This document shows positions 6,118-12,674 of a DNA stretch of 12,674 nt, piece after piece. The notes beneath the pieces are model-generated. The model searched no databases, was not told where the DNA came from, and worked only from the letters and a program-made list of their open reading frames with translations. The translations under genes were made by a program, and so were the position numbers. The stretch comes from JAVJPJ01 sp040217295 (lineage in GTDB: Bacteria > Pseudomonadota > Alphaproteobacteria > Rhodobacterales > Rhodobacteraceae): contig CAYWTM010000101.1 of assembly GCA_964460185.1 (NCBI GenBank), positions 1 to 12,674 on the forward strand, given 5' to 3'. How positions within the stretch are numbered: the stretch's first letter is position 1; each line of letters opens with the position of its first letter.

Positions 6118-7008
6118 TTATTGGCCCGCCGGCACGGCGAGGCCGGAATTGCCCAGGTATTCGAAGAACTCGCTGTTGGGCGACAGAACCATTGTCGAAT
6201 TCTGCTGCATCAGCGCACGTTCATACGCGGTCATCGAGCGGTAGAATTCAAAGAATTCGCGGTCCTGACCAAAGGCCTCGGCGAAGATCCGGTTGCGTTC
6301 GGCATCTGCCTCACCGCGGGTGATCTCGGCCTCGCGTTGCGCTTCGGAAACCAGCTCGACCACCGTCCGGTCTGCCTGTGCACGTACACGTTGTGCTGCC
6401 TCGTTACCACGGGCGATCTCGTCGGTGGCTTCGCGTTCCCGCTCGGCACGCATCCTTGCAAAGGTGGCCTCGAGGTTCTGCGCCGGCAAGTTGGTTTGCT
6501 TCAGGCGCACGTCGAGCACTTCCAGGCCCAGCGCGGCAGCACGTTCACGCGCCTGCGCCGTGATCTGCGTGATAAGCGCCGCACGATCTTCGGACAGGAT
6601 CGTGTTCGAGGTCACACCATCCGCACCCAGAACCGCACGGATCGTGGGATTGATGATGCTTTCAAGGCGATCCTCGCCGGTCCGCAAACCACCCACGCCG
6701 ACAGCCTGGCGGAATTGCACCACGTCATTGATGCGGTAGCGGGCAAAGGCGTCGACCACCAGGCGGCGATCATCGGACGGCGTCACCTCGATCGGGGCTG
6801 TGTCGATCGAAAGGATGCGGTCGTCGTAATAGACGACGTCCTGGATGAACGGGATCTTGAAGTTCAGACCCGGTTCTTCGATCACCTGCCGGATCTGACC
6901 GAATTGAAGCACCAACGCACGCTGGCGTTCATCAACCACGAAAATCGAGCTGAGCAGAACGGCAATACCCAGAACGGCGACTGGGATCAGGAAAGTTATA
7001 CGGCGCAT
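6118..7008 (-). CDS. hflC: SPFH-domain membrane protein HflC, FtsH protease modulator
   Basis: A 296-residue partner of HflK. HflK and HflC form a cage-like membrane complex that encloses and regulates the AAA protease FtsH. One N-terminal membrane segment (residues ~4-24, TFLIPVAVLGIAVLLSSIFV) is followed by the SPFH/prohibitin domain: VDERQRALVLQFG, EPGLNFKIPF, then DDRRLVVDAFARYRI. A long charged coiled-coil-prone helix comes next (RMRAEREREATDEIARGNEA and onward, ~185-245). The C-terminal NSTMVLSPNSEFFEYL is characteristic of HflC. The start codon overlaps the hflK stop as TGATG (one shared base), a classic coupling that gives equimolar subunits. Length is normal and no defect was seen. 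Confidence 0.97.
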   Translation of the reverse strand: MRRITFLIPVAVLGIAVLLSSIFVVDERQRALVLQFGQIRQVIEEPGLNFKIPFIQDVVYYDDRILSIDTAPIEVTPSDDRRLVVDAFARYRINDVVQFRQAVGVGGLRTGEDRLESIINPTIRAVLGADGVTSNTILSEDRAALITQITAQARERAAALGLEVLDVRLKQTNLPAQNLEATFARMRAEREREATDEIARGNEAAQRVRAQADRTVVELVSEAQREAEITRGEADAERNRIFAEAFGQDREFFEFYRSMTAYERALMQQNSTMVLSPNSEFFEYLGNSGLAVPAGQ

Positions 7009-8192
7009 CAGTTCGAGCTCCCCGTCGTGGTTGCGGTTCCGGTTCCCCGGCGCAGTTCATTCAGTGGCAGGTAAGGCACGACACCAGAGCCGCCGCCCTC
7101 GCCTTGCTGGTCAAGGATCACAAGATCCACATCACCCAACACACGTTCCAAAGTCTCGAGGTAAAGACGGCGGCGCGTGACCTCGGGTGCTTCGCGATAT
7201 TCGGTCAGGACGGCGAGAAAGCGGCTCGCCTCACCCTCGGCTTCGTTGACGACCTGGGCACGGTAACCTTCGGCTTCTTCGAGAAGCTGCGCCGCTTCAC
7301 CGCGCGCGCCTGCCAGAACCCGGTTTGCATAGGCGTCAGCCGTGCGTTCCAGGCGGTCACGTTCCTGTTCCGCCGCCTGAACGTCGCGGAAGGCGTCGAT
7401 CACCTCGGCGGGCGGATCCGCGCGGTCGAGGTTCAGACGCACGATGTTCACGCCGCTGTCGTAGCTGTCGAGTGTTTCCTGGATGCGTTGCAGCACCGTG
7501 TCAGCGATGATGCCACGATCACGGTTCAGAATGGGCGCGAGTTGGCTTTGCGAGATAACCTCGCGCATGGAGGCCTCGGACACGGCGCGGATGGTCGATT
7601 CCGGATCGCGCAGGTTGAACAGGAACAAGGCCGGATCCGAGATGTTCCAGACCACTTCGAAGTCGATGTCGACGATGTTTTCATCGGTGGTCAGCATCAG
7701 GCCGTCAGACGATGCGCCGGGCCGGTTGGTGCCGATGGATTCCGTGTTTTCACGGGTGACCGCCAGAACCTCTGCCGTGACCAGCGGCCATGGCGCAAAG
7801 TTCAGACCCGGTCCCCCGACGGAACTGAATTCGCCGAGAAACAGCTCGACCGACTGTTCTTCGGGCCGGACCGTGTAGAACGAGTTGAAGGCCCAAAAGC
7901 CGATTGCGGCAATGATGCCGACGATCCAGATCGTGCGGGCGCTGATGGGGTTGTCCCCGCCACCTGCGCCACCGCCACCTGTGCCGCGGCCGCCACGACC
8001 GCCCATGAGGACGCGCAGCTGTTCCTGACCCTTACGGACGATCTCGTCGATCTCGGGGATCTGCTGGTCGCCTCCGCCGGGCCTGCGCGGGCCGCGCGGG
8101 CCTTCGGGACCGCCCGAGCCATTGTTGCCGCGGTTGTCACCGCCGCCAGAGCCGCCACCGCCGCCCCAAGGTCCGCCACTATTACCAGCCAT
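7008..8192 (-). CDS. hflK: SPFH-domain membrane protein HflK, FtsH protease modulator
   Basis: A 394-residue subunit of the HflKC complex. The first ~80 residues are a Gly/Pro/Arg-rich cytoplasmic tail (PWGGGGGSGGGD, GPRGPRRPGGGDQQIPEIDE, and a second run of Gly with RGGRGTGGGGAGGGD) typical of HflK. A membrane segment at ~86-106 (TIWIVGIIAAIGFWAFNSFY) precedes the periplasmic SPFH domain: RPEEQSVELFLGEF, GPGLNFAPWP, TTDENIVDIDFEVVWNI. A charged helical region follows (~265-335: QAAEQERDRLERTADAYANR, EAEGYRAQVVNEAEGEASRF). The start ATG 8192 has GAGGGGAA about ten bases upstream. The stop overlaps hflC. The 97-base gap to gor has no clear terminator; a small inverted repeat, GGGGCATCTCACCCC, lies inside it. 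Confidence 0.97.
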   Translation of the reverse strand: MAGNSGGPWGGGGGSGGGDNRGNNGSGGPEGPRGPRRPGGGDQQIPEIDEIVRKGQEQLRVLMGGRGGRGTGGGGAGGGDNPISARTIWIVGIIAAIGFWAFNSFYTVRPEEQSVELFLGEFSSVGGPGLNFAPWPLVTAEVLAVTRENTESIGTNRPGASSDGLMLTTDENIVDIDFEVVWNISDPALFLFNLRDPESTIRAVSEASMREVISQSQLAPILNRDRGIIADTVLQRIQETLDSYDSGVNIVRLNLDRADPPAEVIDAFRDVQAAEQERDRLERTADAYANRVLAGARGEAAQLLEEAEGYRAQVVNEAEGEASRFLAVLTEYREAPEVTRRRLYLETLERVLGDVDLVILDQQGEGGGSGVVPYLPLNELRRGTGTATTTGSSN

Positions 8193-8289
8193 TGATCGTC
8201 ATTCCCCTCACAAGTTCAGATCGTATTTCTTGTCATATGGGGCATCTCACCCCGGATTGCACGGCAAGCTGTGCGTTTTTGCGCCAAAA

Positions 8290-9741
8290 TCAAGCGGTGC
8301 GGACAGGTGTTTTCATTGTCACCAGCTCTTCGGACATGGTCGGGTGCACCGCAACGGTGCGATCAAAGTCTTCTTTCGTTGCACCCATCTTGACCGCGAT
8401 ACCCACCAACTGGATCAATTCGCCGGCCTGAGGCGCGACGATGTGACAACCCAAAATCTTGCGCGTGGCCTTGGACACGACCAATTTCATCAGCACCCGG
8501 TCGGGCCGCCCGGCAAACGCCGTCTGCATCGGTCGGAACGAGGTGCAGTAGACCTCGATGGGTTCTTGGTCACGCGCGTCTTCCTCGCTCAGGCCCACGG
8601 TGCCGAATTCGGGCTGCGTGAACACCGCCGACGGGATCAGGTCGTGATCTATGGGCGTCGGATTGCCTTTGAAGACGGTCTCGACAAAGGCCATCCCTTC
8701 ACGGATGGCGACCGGTGTCAGGTTCACCCGGTTGGTCACATCGCCAATCGCATAGATCGACGGCACTGCAGTCTGTGAATAGGCGTCCACCACGATCTCG
8801 GCGCGGCGCCCGATCTGGACACCCACTTGCTCCAGGCCCAGGTCGCTCGTGTTCGGCGTGCGCCCGGTGGCGAAAAGAACCGCGTCGAACACGGCCTCTT
8901 CTCCATTGCTGGCCTTGACCCAGATCGGGCCGTTTGTCTGATCGCTCGGGGCCACATGTTCACCCGTGGGCACCCCCATCGAAGCAGCCCCCGACGTCTC
9001 GGTCCACGACGCGATATGCGCATCCGAGGCAGGCGCCATTTCAAGGATGTTGGTCCCCAGCGACAGGTCGACGCCTTTTTCCCGCATCATCTCGGCGATC
9101 AGGCCGCGGGCCTCTTCGTCAAATCCACGCAGGATTTGCGCACCGCGGTAGAACTGCGTTACCGCCACCCCGAGCCCGTTGAGAATGCAGGCAAACTCAC
9201 AGGCAATGTAGCCGCCGCCCACGATCAGGATATTCCGGGGCAACCGTTCCATGTGAAAGATGTCGTCCGACACCATGCCCAGATGGGCATTGGGCATGTC
9301 AGGTCGCACCGGGCGTCCGCCTGTGGCCACCAGGATATGCTTTGCGGTCTTGGTGGTCCCGTCGCTCAAGGTGACGGTGTGGGGATCGGCCAGTTTCGCG
9401 CGCAGATCGAATATCTCGACCTTGGATCCCTCCAGCAGTCCGCGATACACCCCTTCAAGACGGTCCAGTTCCCGGTTCAGGTGCCCCGAAAAGCGCGACC
9501 AGTCAAAGGTGCCGTCTTCCACATCCCACCCATAGGCGCGCGCATCGGCAAAGCCTTCGCGATAGGCCGAGGCGAACACCATGAGCTTTTTGGGAACACA
9601 GCCGCGGATCACGCAGGTTCCGCCCAGACGGCTGTCTTCGGCCAACGCCACCTTTGCGCCCTCGGCAGCGGCCACGCGGGCGGCGCGCACACCACCGGAT
9701 CCGCCGCCAATCACAAACAGGTCGTAGTCGAAATCCGCCAT
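8290..9741 (-). CDS. gor: Glutathione-disulfide reductase
   Basis: A 483-residue FAD-dependent dithiol oxidoreductase that reduces oxidised glutathione with NADPH in the cytoplasm. It has FAD-binding GGGSGG (12-17) and the redox-active disulfide C43/C48 in GGTCVIRGCVPKK. The NADPH Rossmann motif is GGGYIACEFA (175-184), with R199 and R205 in YRGAQILRGFD, the arginines that select the 2'-phosphate. A second FAD motif is IYAIGDV, and the C-terminal catalytic pair is H466/E471 in HPTMSEE. FATGRTPNT (290-298) is family-typical. Unusual is a segment at ~238-272 (including SWTETSGAASMGVPTGEHVA) that makes the enzyme about 30 residues longer than the usual ~450 (from memory); it falls in the loop before the region WVKASNGEEAVFDAV. 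The start ATG 9741 has GGGGAAGG five bases upstream. It lies between rpiA and hflK on the same strand. Confidence 0.96.
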   Translation of the reverse strand: MADFDYDLFVIGGGSGGVRAARVAAAEGAKVALAEDSRLGGTCVIRGCVPKKLMVFASAYREGFADARAYGWDVEDGTFDWSRFSGHLNRELDRLEGVYRGLLEGSKVEIFDLRAKLADPHTVTLSDGTTKTAKHILVATGGRPVRPDMPNAHLGMVSDDIFHMERLPRNILIVGGGYIACEFACILNGLGVAVTQFYRGAQILRGFDEEARGLIAEMMREKGVDLSLGTNILEMAPASDAHIASWTETSGAASMGVPTGEHVAPSDQTNGPIWVKASNGEEAVFDAVLFATGRTPNTSDLGLEQVGVQIGRRAEIVVDAYSQTAVPSIYAIGDVTNRVNLTPVAIREGMAFVETVFKGNPTPIDHDLIPSAVFTQPEFGTVGLSEEDARDQEPIEVYCTSFRPMQTAFAGRPDRVLMKLVVSKATRKILGCHIVAPQAGELIQLVGIAVKMGATKEDFDRTVAVHPTMSEELVTMKTPVRTA

Positions 9742-9808
9742 ACCGGCCTTCCCCAGAATTCATGCCGGCCGAGGTATTTCACAGCATGGCCCGCGATGCC
9801 AGCCCGAC

Positions 9809-9830
9809 GGTCCGCCCAAGCCTGCGGACC
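9809..9830. other. Perfect inverted repeat upstream of gor
   Basis: GGTCCGC (9809-9815) and GCGGACC (9824-9830) form a 7-base-pair hairpin with an eight-base loop in the 156-base gap between rpiA and gor. No T-tract follows on either strand, so it is unlikely to be an intrinsic terminator. It may be an operator, an RNA stability element, or chance in GC-rich DNA. Confidence 0.35.
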
Positions 9831-9897
9831 ATGCAATCATTGGGATGCCGAAAGGGCTGACCGACCGTTCGTGACGGCCGGGCCTGATGACGGTTGC

Positions 9898-10686
9898 CTA
9901 TTCTGCGACGTCGACGAACAGGTTCTCGGTGTCCATGACATCGATCCGCTCATGTTCGACGGTGCCGTTGTTGATGTCGCGCACTTCGACCGTGCCATCG
10001 CCGTTGCCGATCACCAGAACGTCACAGATATCGAGGAACAGGCCGTTTTCGACGACACCGGGGATCTGGTTTAGAACAAGGGACAATTGCGGCGCATTTC
10101 CGATGCGGCGCAGGTGCAGATCGAGGATGAAGTTGCCCTCATCGGTGCGGAAAGGTTCCGACCCGTTCAGCCTGAGCGAGGCCGAACGGCCCATGACATC
10201 CACGTTCGACAACATTTCCTCGATCAGCGCCTTGGTGGTCTGCCAGCCGAAAGGAATGACCTCTACCGGCAATGGGAACGCACCCAGCGTATCGACCTGC
10301 TTGGACGGATCGGCGATCACCACCATCTGATCCGAGGCCGTGGCCACGATCTTTTCCTGCAGCAAGGCACCACCGCCACCCTTGATCAGGTTCAGGTTGG
10401 CGTCGTATTCATCCGCCCCGTCGATCGTAAGGTCGAGCCAGCGCACCTCGTCGAGGGTCTTGATCGGCACGCCGACCTGGCGGGCCAGGTCCGCCGTGCG
10501 CTCGGAGGTGGCAACGCCGGTGATCTTCATCCCGTCTTCGCGCACCAATTCGCCAAGGCAGCGCACCATCCAGGCCGCCGTCGACCCGGTGCCGAGGCCC
10601 ACGCGCATGCCGTCCTCCACGAACTCCACAGCGCGCCGGGCGGCCACGTATTTCGCTTTGTCGATCGGGGAAAGTTCGGCGGTCAT
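9898..10686 (-). CDS. rpiA: Ribose-5-phosphate isomerase A
   Basis: A 262-residue enzyme that interconverts ribose-5-phosphate and ribulose-5-phosphate in the non-oxidative pentose phosphate pathway. Phosphate-binding loop GLGTGSTA lies at 30-37. The catalytic segments are TIDGADE (87-93) and KGGGGALLQEK (102-112), with the general-base glutamate as the E of QEK. ADPSK (125-129) and the C-terminal GVVENGLFLD and TVEVR are family-typical. The frame is open upstream to 10782, but the first 32 residues of that version have no resemblance to RpiA and run into thiN; the start MTAELSPIDKAKYVAARRAV at 10686 is chosen. No strong Shine-Dalgarno is visible there. It lies 67 bases after thiN without an obvious terminator, so co-transcription is plausible. 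Confidence 0.96.
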   Translation of the reverse strand: MTAELSPIDKAKYVAARRAVEFVEDGMRVGLGTGSTAAWMVRCLGELVREDGMKITGVATSERTADLARQVGVPIKTLDEVRWLDLTIDGADEYDANLNLIKGGGGALLQEKIVATASDQMVVIADPSKQVDTLGAFPLPVEVIPFGWQTTKALIEEMLSNVDVMGRSASLRLNGSEPFRTDEGNFILDLHLRRIGNAPQLSLVLNQIPGVVENGLFLDICDVLVIGNGDGTVEVRDINNGTVEHERIDVMDTENLFVDVAE

Positions 10687-10753
10687 GGCAATCAGGGTCC
10701 AGGCTTGGAGGGTGTCGTTAACTTCATAGCCAAGCCGGGCCTTCCGCGCGAGC

Positions 10754-11443
10754 CTAAATCGACCCGCCCGAGAAAGCCGCAACCACGCGGCCCAGGTGGA
10801 TCTTGGGCAAGATCACCAGCATCCCCGGCCCGTCGAAGGACAGGTTGACGGGCCCTGTTGTGGCGATGTTCGACGTGCCGATCTTGCGCGAGGGATGAAA
10901 CTCCAGACCATTGATGGGCCATTTCAGCCCGTCGGACTGCCCGGTCACCGACTGCATGGGAAAAAGGGACACCCGCGTGCCCGGCGGCAGATCCAGCGTG
11001 ATACGGCCAGGCACATGACACACCAGGTCACTGGCCCCCAACACGACGCACCGCGCATCGGGCCGCGCCGCAAGAACATGGTAAACGGCCAATTCATGAT
11101 CGACCCGCGCCCCGGTGAAGCCGACGGCGATCGTGAACGGAGCGTCCACATGGCGCAGCGTCTTTTCGAAGTCGGTGCTGTCTTGCTCGGCAATCAGATG
11201 GATCAGGTCGGACGGTATCTGCCCTTGCGCCGAGGGGGGGAGACTGTCCATATCTCCATAAACCGCATCCGGTGACAGCCCAAGGGCCAGCGATGCGATT
11301 GCCCCCCCGTCCGCGGCGACCAGACGGGGCGCATTGGTTAATGAAAGATCGAGATCTTTTTCGTCAAATGGCCCCCCGCCAAGCAGGGTAACGCCCGCCT
11401 CGGAACGAAAAATCGGTACGGTCGTCGGCACATTGTTGCCCAT
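10754..11443 (-). CDS. thiN: Thiamine diphosphokinase
   Basis: A 229-residue enzyme predicted to convert thiamine plus ATP to thiamine diphosphate. Characteristic motifs are LVAADGGA (41-48), YGDMDSL (62-68), DSTDFEKTL (88-96) and GFTGARVDHEL (108-118), which carry the acidic residues of the TPK catalytic domain. The C-terminal part (~150-229, ending GRVVAAFSGGSI) fits the beta-rich thiamin-binding domain, with SLFPM and GLKWPING as family-like stretches. The start ATG 11443 is preceded by AAGGAGA at a long spacing of about 12 bases. No TPP riboswitch motif was seen in the 121-base upstream gap. It is the first gene of the minus-strand series, divergent from the acidic-protein gene at 11565. 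Its product is the cofactor of transketolase, which acts with RpiA in the pentose phosphate pathway. Confidence 0.93.
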   Translation of the reverse strand: MGNNVPTTVPIFRSEAGVTLLGGGPFDEKDLDLSLTNAPRLVAADGGAIASLALGLSPDAVYGDMDSLPPSAQGQIPSDLIHLIAEQDSTDFEKTLRHVDAPFTIAVGFTGARVDHELAVYHVLAARPDARCVVLGASDLVCHVPGRITLDLPPGTRVSLFPMQSVTGQSDGLKWPINGLEFHPSRKIGTSNIATTGPVNLSFDGPGMLVILPKIHLGRVVAAFSGGSI

Positions 11444-11500
11444 TTTGGCGATAATCTCCTTTGAAACGCCCTAATCAGGACGCGATTTTGGGGAATCACT

Positions 11501-11528
11501 TTGTCAGACGGTAACCAAGATTTAGAAA
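11501..11528 (+). promoter_or_regulatory. Candidate promoter for the acidic-protein gene
   Basis: -35 TTGTCA (11501-11506, five of six consensus bases), a 16-base spacer and -10 TAGAAA (11523-11528, four of six) lie in the divergent gap upstream of ATG 11565. The predicted start would be about 30 bases before the ATG. A short palindrome, GATTT-AGAA-AAATC, overlaps the -10. No matching strong promoter for thiN was found on the other strand. Confidence 0.4.
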
Positions 11529-11564
11529 AATCGGGTCAGTTTCGGCGAGCAGAGTGATGTTGAC

Positions 11565-12674
11565 ATGAGTGATGCTAATAAAATCCTGACAGTGTCTTAC
11601 GGCACGTTCTCCTGCACCTTGGAAGGGTTCGACAAACCTTTCGAAGCTATGAAGGCTATCGCCGAGTATTTTCGCGATCTCGCGGCCGAAGACCGATACT
11701 TCGGTGCCGAACCACCCACCCCCGACACCGACACCCTGCATCGGATCACCGAAGCGGCGATTGAACGCCGGGTCGAAGCAAAGATCATGGAACACGGTCT
11801 TTTGCTGCGCCAGGAACAAGACGAGGATGTGGCCGACGCAGACACCGACACCGGTGTCGCCGACGTCGAAGACGAGAGCACATCCGGCGCGCCCGTTGCG
11901 ATCGCTTCGGCGACCAAACAAGAAACCGCAAAGGCAGCGCCTGAAACCGACCGCGCCGTCTCGGAGGATGACGACGCCGTCGCAGAGCCGTCGATCGCGG
12001 CAGATGACACCGTCGATAGCACGCCCGCCGTCGAGGCAGTTAAGGCCTCCACTCCGGAAACCGCAGAAGATGACGCGACTGATGCGACCGACCTGAGCAA
12101 CGACAGCCTGCTTGGCCAGGACACGCTTGCCGCTGTCGAAGCTGCGATGGCCGGCGACACCGAAGAGACCAGCGAAGTCGATACGGTCGCTGACAAAGAG
12201 ATGCCCGAAGCACAAAGCGCCGATGCCGCTTTGGACGATACTGCCGATGGCGAGGATTCCGTTGATGCCGTCGCTGCTGCGCTGGCAGCGGACGCGGCCT
12301 CCGCAGCGGACCAGCCCGCAACCGACACCGTCGAGAGCTTTTTCGCCGACACCGAAGAGGCCGAGATCGTCGACGTGCCCGCCATCGACACGGATACCGC
12401 CCTCGCCGCCCCTGCGCCGATGGACGGTGCCAGCGTCGCAGAGCGGCTTGCCCGGATCCGGCGCGCCGCGGCGGAAGAGGCCGATGATGCGGAGCCCGCC
12501 GTGTTCGCCGCGCCCGATGTCTCCGAAACGTCCGAAGCGATGAAAGACGGCGAAGACGCCTCCGAAGACTCTGTTTTGCGCGACGTTGTTGCCGCCCAGG
12601 AAGACGCCCGGGACATCGCCACGTCGGACGCCGACGGGGAAGCCGAAGCCGAAGCCGAAGCCGAAGCCGAAGCC
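11565..12674 (+). CDS. Acidic low-complexity protein with conserved N-terminal domain (partial)
   Basis: The frame is open from ATG 11565 to the right edge, 370 codons with no stop. Residues 1-80 are ordinary in composition and fold-like: ILTVSYGTFSCTLEGFDKPF, AMKAIAEYFRDLAAEDRYFG, then a helix HRITEAAIERRVEAKIMEHG. I recall similar N-termini in Rhodobacteraceae proteins of unknown function, sometimes labelled by chance as CheA or lipoprotein; I do not assign one. From ~84 onward the chain is dominated by Asp, Glu, Ala, Thr and Ser and is probably disordered. The exception is a short basic helical island, SVAERLARIRRAA, at 290-302. It ends at the edge in six Glu-Ala pairs. There is no signal peptide or membrane segment, so it is probably cytoplasmic. 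The upstream ribosome site is weak. A long antisense frame (11597-12622) is Ser/Ala-rich and is a codon-bias shadow. Confidence 0.85.
   Translation, partial: MSDANKILTVSYGTFSCTLEGFDKPFEAMKAIAEYFRDLAAEDRYFGAEPPTPDTDTLHRITEAAIERRVEAKIMEHGLLLRQEQDEDVADADTDTGVADVEDESTSGAPVAIASATKQETAKAAPETDRAVSEDDDAVAEPSIAADDTVDSTPAVEAVKASTPETAEDDATDATDLSNDSLLGQDTLAAVEAAMAGDTEETSEVDTVADKEMPEAQSADAALDDTADGEDSVDAVAAALAADAASAADQPATDTVESFFADTEEAEIVDVPAIDTDTALAAPAPMDGASVAERLARIRRAAAEEADDAEPAVFAAPDVSETSEAMKDGEDASEDSVLRDVVAAQEDARDIATSDADGEAEAEAEAEAEA
12639..12674 (+). repeat. GAAGCC hexanucleotide tandem repeat (Glu-Ala) reaching the window edge
   Basis: Six exact copies of GAAGCC run to the last base and may continue beyond it. 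They are in frame with the acidic-protein gene and encode Glu-Ala pairs (residues 359-370). Because the unit is six bases, a gain or loss of copies changes protein length without shifting the frame. Confidence 0.95.

Noticed and set aside
8122..8190. GCC/GGN-rich stretch resembling a simple repeat
   Set aside because: It is the Gly-rich coding tail of HflK, normal for the family and irregular at the DNA level.
6112..8195. Long plus-strand frames opposite hflC and hflK
   Set aside because: Antisense shadows of clearly identified SPFH proteins.
8193..8289. Promoter or terminator between gor and hflK
   Set aside because: Only a 4-bp-arm inverted repeat and poorly spaced hexamers were found; not enough for a call.
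10687..10782. In-frame 32-codon N-terminal extension of rpiA
   Set aside because: The extension runs into thiN and does not resemble RpiA; the family N-terminus begins at 10686.
11444..11564. TPP riboswitch upstream of thiN
   Set aside because: Searched by eye for the conserved THI-box stems; none was recognised, and the gap is only 121 bases and shared with a divergent gene.
11597..12622. 341-codon minus-strand frame rich in Ser and Ala
   Set aside because: It is an antisense mirror of the GAx/GCx codons of the acidic protein; the composition is explained entirely by that gene.
12639..12674. CRISPR-like or mobile-element repeat
   Set aside because: The unit is a 6-base in-frame coding repeat without spacers or terminal inverted repeats.

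Overview
The window looks like chromosomal housekeeping DNA from a high-GC alphaproteobacterium, most likely a member of the Rhodobacteraceae (Roseobacter/Rhodobacter group). The support is a ferredoxin that closely resembles Rhodobacter capsulatus ferredoxin VI, a direct-repeat GTTC-N7-GTTC LexA operator of the alphaproteobacterial type, and the block gor-hflK-hflC-DUF2065-Do protease. No RNA gene, insertion sequence, prophage or CRISPR array was seen. Lineage and all functions are read from sequence motifs and remembered family features; no database search was run.

Layout. (1) 1-2851, minus strand: a probable operon transcribed fdxE (2Fe-2S ferredoxin) -> exported FG-GAP/VCBS-like protein -> aspS (aspartyl-tRNA synthetase, C-terminus off the left edge). 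(2) 2934-3351, plus strand: a LexA-type operator and promoter drive a short protein that is only the C-terminal OB-fold of the error-prone polymerase DnaE2. It is followed at 3432-3986 by a small lipoprotein with a peptidoglycan-binding-like domain. (3) 4006-4033: a strong rho-independent terminator for the minus-strand genes to its right. (4) 4058-11443, minus strand: in transcription order thiN (thiamine diphosphokinase), rpiA (ribose-5-phosphate isomerase), gor (glutathione reductase), hflK, hflC, a DUF2065 membrane peptide and a Do-family periplasmic protease. (5) 11565 to the right edge, plus strand: a very acidic, low-complexity protein with a conserved-looking N-terminal domain, ending at the edge in a GAAGCC hexanucleotide repeat.

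How the genes work together: hflK, hflC and the DUF2065 peptide should form the membrane SPFH complex that regulates FtsH proteolysis, and the Do protease handles misfolded periplasmic proteins, so this stretch is an envelope protein quality-control unit. gor (thiol redox), rpiA (pentose phosphate pathway, a source of NADPH and pentoses) and thiN (thiamine diphosphate, the transketolase cofactor) form a loosely related metabolic group upstream.

The most notable item is the LexA-controlled, apparently leaderless orphan DnaE2 C-terminal domain. The rest is mostly ordinary, with smaller oddities: a non-discriminating-type AspRS signature, an insertion in Gor, and the repeat-bearing acidic protein.
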